The notes beneath the pieces were generated by a model, which saw only the letters and a program-made list of their open reading frames with translations, was not told where the DNA came from and searched no databases. DNA of 14,130 bases from JANYLN01 sp041687575 (GTDB taxonomy: Bacteria; Planctomycetota; Phycisphaerae; UBA1845; JANYLN01), in contig JAWLBS010000110.1 of NCBI GenBank assembly GCA_041687575.1, forward strand, positions 1 through 14,130, given 5' to 3'. Position 1 is the stretch's first letter; the number at the start of each line of letters is the position of its first letter. Shown here one piece after another: positions 11,592 through 14,130 of the stretch. Position numbers and translations under genes: made by a program.

Positions 11592-13583
11592 TCAGGCCTG
11601 TTGCAGGGCTTGCGTGGCCCGGGCGACGACGCGGGTCTCCAGCCAGACGGGTTCGGTGCCCTGCTCGCTGAAGACCTCCGCCGTGCGGTCGGTGAATCGC
11701 ACCTCGACGGCTGGATCGGTCATGCCGAATTCGCATGCTCGGCTGCGGACCATATCCCCCAGGTGCGTCTCGAGGAAGGCCTTGGCCTGGTCGAGGGTGT
11801 CGAACTCCTGTCGGGTGGCTTCGGTGTGGACGCTGAACCGCTGGCTGAGGGTCGGGCAGATCGTCGCGGTGGTGCGGATCGAAAGGCCCGCCATCGCAGC
11901 ACCGACCGCAGCGGCGACGCCGGCGGCGCGGGGGACGACGGTTTTGGTGCCCAGTCGCCGGCCGGCGGTCGGCACGTAGGCTGCCGCGGGCGCCCCGACG
12001 GCGCAGATCCGCTCCTTCAGGCGAATGCGCAGGTCGATCGGCAGGTGGTTGGTCCCGGCCAGGGCCGCGCGGAGCAGCCGTATGGCGTCGGGGTCATTGA
12101 ACAGGCCGTCGCTGGGAGCGCCGCCGGCGATCAGGCGGGTCCGCAGCACGGCCAGGCACAGCGTTTCGGTGAAGCGGTCCAGGACGGCCTGCATGAACGC
12201 CTCGGGGCTGCAGCCGGCCCGCCTGGCCATGAGCTGGACCGCCAGGTCGGCGGCCGTTTTGTCGCCCAGGCCCGTGCGTCCCATCGCGACCAGGCAATCG
12301 GTCGGGGTCAGCCCCGCCTGGAGCACCCGCCCGGGGCGGACGGCATCCAGCGGCACGAGCGAGGCGTGCGCCAGACCCAGCGCGGCGGCCAGGCGCGGGC
12401 GATTCAGCGGCCCGCCCGCCAGGGCGCGGATCATCGCGGCGTCGCCGTCGGGCAGGATCGTTTCGGCGGGCCCAGCCAGGACGAACATGTCGGCGGGCTG
12501 ACAGAGCAGGCTTTCGTGGCTGCCGGCGGTCAGGGCCTGGAGCTGTTCGATCACGCCGGGGTGGGTCCGGGCCAGCACGCTGACCGGCTCCACGCGACGC
12601 GGCCCGATCGCGATCCCCTCGTTGGTGACCTGCACATAGCTGTCGCCGCCGAGGGCGACGGTGTACTCCTGGACCGCGCGGACCGCCAGCGCAAACCCGC
12701 CGACGATCGCGACCTCGTCGCGGACCGCGGGCGCCCCGCCGACCGCCAGGCCGATGTCGGTGGTCGTGCCGCCGACATCCACGACGATCGCGTCGGCCCC
12801 GCCGGCCAGGGCCATACCTCCCTCGATCGAGGCGGCCGGGCCTGAGAGGATCGTCTCGACGGGCCGCTCGCGGGCGGCGGAGGCGGGCATGGCGGTGCCG
12901 TCGGCGCGGATCACCACGATGGGCACGTCGAGCCCCAGGCGATGGCACGTCTGCTCGACGGCCGCCAGCAACCGGGCGATATTCGCCAGCAGCCGGGCGT
13001 TCCAGCCGGCCGTGACCGCACGTTCGGCGGCCCCTAGGCGCATCGACAGGTGGTGCCCCTGGACGATGGGCAGGCCGGTCTCGCGCTGGAGCAGGTCGGC
13101 GGCGCGGCGCTCGTGCTGGGGGTTCATGACCGAGGCGTAGCCGCTGACGGCCAGGGCGGTGATGCGGTGCCGGTCGATCATTCGCCGGGCGGCGTCGAGC
13201 AGCCCCTGTTCGTCGAGCGGCTCGAGCGGTTCGCCGTCGATGCTCATCGCCCCGGCCACGCTCGCCATGGGGGTGAAGCGGACAAGATCTTCGGTCATCG
13301 CCGGGTAGCCGAGCAGGATGAGCCCGGCCGGTTCGCCGGCGCCGGTCGAGATGGCGTTGGTGGCCAGCGTGGTGCTCACGCCGACGCGGACCGCACGGCT
13401 CAGGAGCCGGGGCGGCAGGGCCTCAAGGGCCTGGCGGATGCCGACGGCGTAGTCGTGATACGTCGTGGGGGCCTTGGCGTGGGAGAGGACGCGGCGACTG
13501 ACGATATCGACAACGGCGGCGTCGGTGTTGGTTCCGCCGGTGTCGATCCCGATCGCCAGCGGGTGAGGCATCTTCCTGGACAT
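11592..13583 (-). CDS. Hydantoinase A/oxoprolinase-family protein
   Basis: The product has 663 residues, slightly short for the family. Residues 9-24 are the N-terminal phosphate loop of the ASKHA-type fold (LAIGIDTGGTNTDAAVVD). STTLATNAI follows near 70, ADGTAMP and ETILSGPAASIEGG near 225-255, and VDVGGTTTDIG near 267, the second ATP-binding signature. The middle is the hydantoinase A domain and residues about 500-650 the C-terminal domain. Relatives hydrolyse ATP to open cyclic amides such as hydantoins or 5-oxoproline, or carboxylate ketones, usually with a hydantoinase B-type partner. No such partner is in the window, so the substrate is open; a stand-alone activator-type ATPase is possible. 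The ATG at 13583 has a purine-rich GAGAAAGAG 7 bases upstream; Met5 at 13571 is a less likely start. Confidence 0.88.
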   Translation of the reverse strand: MSRKMPHPLAIGIDTGGTNTDAAVVDIVSRRVLSHAKAPTTYHDYAVGIRQALEALPPRLLSRAVRVGVSTTLATNAISTGAGEPAGLILLGYPAMTEDLVRFTPMASVAGAMSIDGEPLEPLDEQGLLDAARRMIDRHRITALAVSGYASVMNPQHERRAADLLQRETGLPIVQGHHLSMRLGAAERAVTAGWNARLLANIARLLAAVEQTCHRLGLDVPIVVIRADGTAMPASAARERPVETILSGPAASIEGGMALAGGADAIVVDVGGTTTDIGLAVGGAPAVRDEVAIVGGFALAVRAVQEYTVALGGDSYVQVTNEGIAIGPRRVEPVSVLARTHPGVIEQLQALTAGSHESLLCQPADMFVLAGPAETILPDGDAAMIRALAGGPLNRPRLAAALGLAHASLVPLDAVRPGRVLQAGLTPTDCLVAMGRTGLGDKTAADLAVQLMARRAGCSPEAFMQAVLDRFTETLCLAVLRTRLIAGGAPSDGLFNDPDAIRLLRAALAGTNHLPIDLRIRLKERICAVGAPAAAYVPTAGRRLGTKTVVPRAAGVAAAVGAAMAGLSIRTTATICPTLSQRFSVHTEATRQEFDTLDQAKAFLETHLGDMVRSRACEFGMTDPAVEVRFTDRTAEVFSEQGTEPVWLETRVVARATQALQQA

Positions 13584-13634
13584 CGTACGGCTCTTTCTCG
13601 CTCCTGTGGGACTGCAGACGAAATCAATCGGGGC

Positions 13635-13640
13635 AGTATA
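13635..13640 (-). promoter_or_regulatory. Possible -10 box of the hydantoinase-like gene
   Basis: On the minus strand TATACT stands 51 bases before the ATG at 13583 in a GC-rich setting. The hexamer 17 bases further upstream is ATTCCC, a poor -35, so the call rests on the -10 alone. Confidence 0.35.
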
Positions 13641-13672
13641 GCGGAGTTCGTGGGCGAGGGAATGGGCGGGGA

Positions 13673-13704
13673 TGACAAGGTGACAGGGTGAGGGGGTGAC
13701 CCGG
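13673..13704 (+). repeat. Four degenerate 8-bp tandem units
   Basis: TGACAAGG, TGACAGGG, TGAGGGGG and TGACCCGG follow one another without a gap. The TGA is fixed every 8 bases and most other positions are G-rich. It lies in the gene-free right end of the window, 90 bases upstream of the hydantoinase-like start. Confidence 0.7.
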
Positions 13705-13858
13705 CTTCGCCAGACAACGGCTACGCCGGGGCAGGCAAGGTGAAATGGCTTTGTCGGGCGACGGGTACTGGCACCCGGCGCTGCCGGCGTTTTCCATCCG
13801 CGGGTTTACCGCGACCTGACGGTTGCGGCTCTTTCCCGTTTGCTTTGGATGCGTGATG
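13705..13858. other. Gene-free stretch at the right end
   Basis: No coding frame with family resemblance or a ribosome binding site is seen. A minus-strand frame at 13942-13721 is rich in Arg, His and Cys and reads through repeat DNA, so I do not call it. The stretch leads into the palindrome cluster that fills the rest of the window. Confidence 0.45.
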
Positions 13859-14130
13859 CCAGGGGGCTGACCCCGAGTCGCACGTTTCCCGGCGGAACCA
13901 GTGCCGAAGCTTCCTGGCGGCCCGCATGTCTGTGCACGTCACCGGGGTCTGACCCCGTGGGGCGGCGGCCGATGCGTCCGCTCCAGGGGGTCAGACCCCA
14001 TTGGATCTTTCAGGTGCTGGTACCGCCAAGAGACTTGACGCGTGGACTCGGGCGCGAGCGTGCTGCAAGGGGTCAGACCCCCGGCACATGCGGCGCTTCC
14101 AGGGGTCTGACCCCGAATCGCACGTCTCCC
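13859..14130. repeat. Cluster of five GGGGTCWGACCCC palindromes
   Basis: Copies lie at 13862-13874 (GGGGGCTGACCCC, one change), 13944-13956 (GGGGTCTGACCCC), 13987-13999 (GGGGTCAGACCCC), 14069-14081 (GGGGTCAGACCCC) and 14102-14114 (GGGGTCTGACCCC). Successive starts are 82, 43, 82 and 33 bases apart. The first and last copies share a longer unit: CCAGGGG, the palindrome, then GARTCGCACGTYTCCC (13859-13890 and 14099-14130). From general knowledge, GGGGTCWGACCCC palindromes are widespread dispersed repeats, often near Y1/RAYT-type transposase genes. None is in the window, but the cluster reaches the right edge. Confidence 0.85.

Noticed and set aside
11601..12845. A 414-codon plus-strand open frame
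   Set aside because: It is antisense to the hydantoinase A-type gene, His/Gly/Gln-rich, and has no family resemblance.
13721..13942. A 73-codon minus-strand frame near the palindrome cluster, considered as a transposase remnant
   Set aside because: No RAYT or Y1 motif is visible, and the frame reads through repeat DNA with no ribosome binding site.
13859..14130. Palindrome cluster as a CRISPR array
   Set aside because: Repeats are only 13 bases, spacing is irregular (33, 43 and 82 bases), and no cas gene is seen.

Overview
The window is GC-rich, and its exported proteins point to a planctomycete, most likely in or near Phycisphaerae; this is an inference from gene content. The evidence is a PEP-CTERM surface protein, a type I dockerin protein and a pseudopilin-like protein with an H-x9-DG motif close together. 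A LacI-type regulator with a GntR head, Gly-rich membrane proteins and a Lys/Ala/Pro repeat protein fit the same picture. I see no rRNA, tRNA, CRISPR array, transposase or phage gene.

Layout. 1-245 is a repeat-bearing leader. 246-752 (+) encodes a SpoIIAA-like (STAS) protein with a C-terminal membrane segment. After about 600 bases with little in them, 1346-1948 (+) encodes a PEP-CTERM protein. It ends against a convergent minus-strand block, with a hairpin between them. That block, read 4214 to 2090, encodes a small Cys-rich exported protein, a pseudopilin-like protein and a secreted His-rich dockerin protein. A good sigma70-type promoter sits just upstream of the first gene. I infer a surface or metal-related export unit.

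Further minus-strand genes follow: a TIM-barrel sugar phosphate isomerase/epimerase relative (5102-4296) lacking the usual metal ligands, two Gly-rich multi-pass membrane proteins (5957-5343 and 7101-6190) that look like one family, and a GntR/LacI-type regulator (8369-7221). A palindrome is centred on a possible -10 box upstream of the regulator.

From 8944 the plus strand carries a compact, apparently strongly expressed unit for a 67-residue histone H1-like protein, with promoter, perfect Shine-Dalgarno and intrinsic terminator. Next come a ParA/Soj ATPase with a long acidic tail (9763-10965) and an overlapping VanZ-like membrane protein (10923-11312). A 663-residue hydantoinase A/oxoprolinase-type protein (13583-11592) converges on them.

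The intergenic DNA holds short palindromic repeats: three copies of a GAAAGCGGCGT...GCCGCAGTCCA hairpin element (46-78, 11453-11481, 11542-11573), a GGCGGGC hairpin after the VanZ-like gene, a four-unit 8-bp repeat (13673-13704), and a cluster of five GGGGTCWGACCCC palindromes (13862-14114) that runs toward the right edge.
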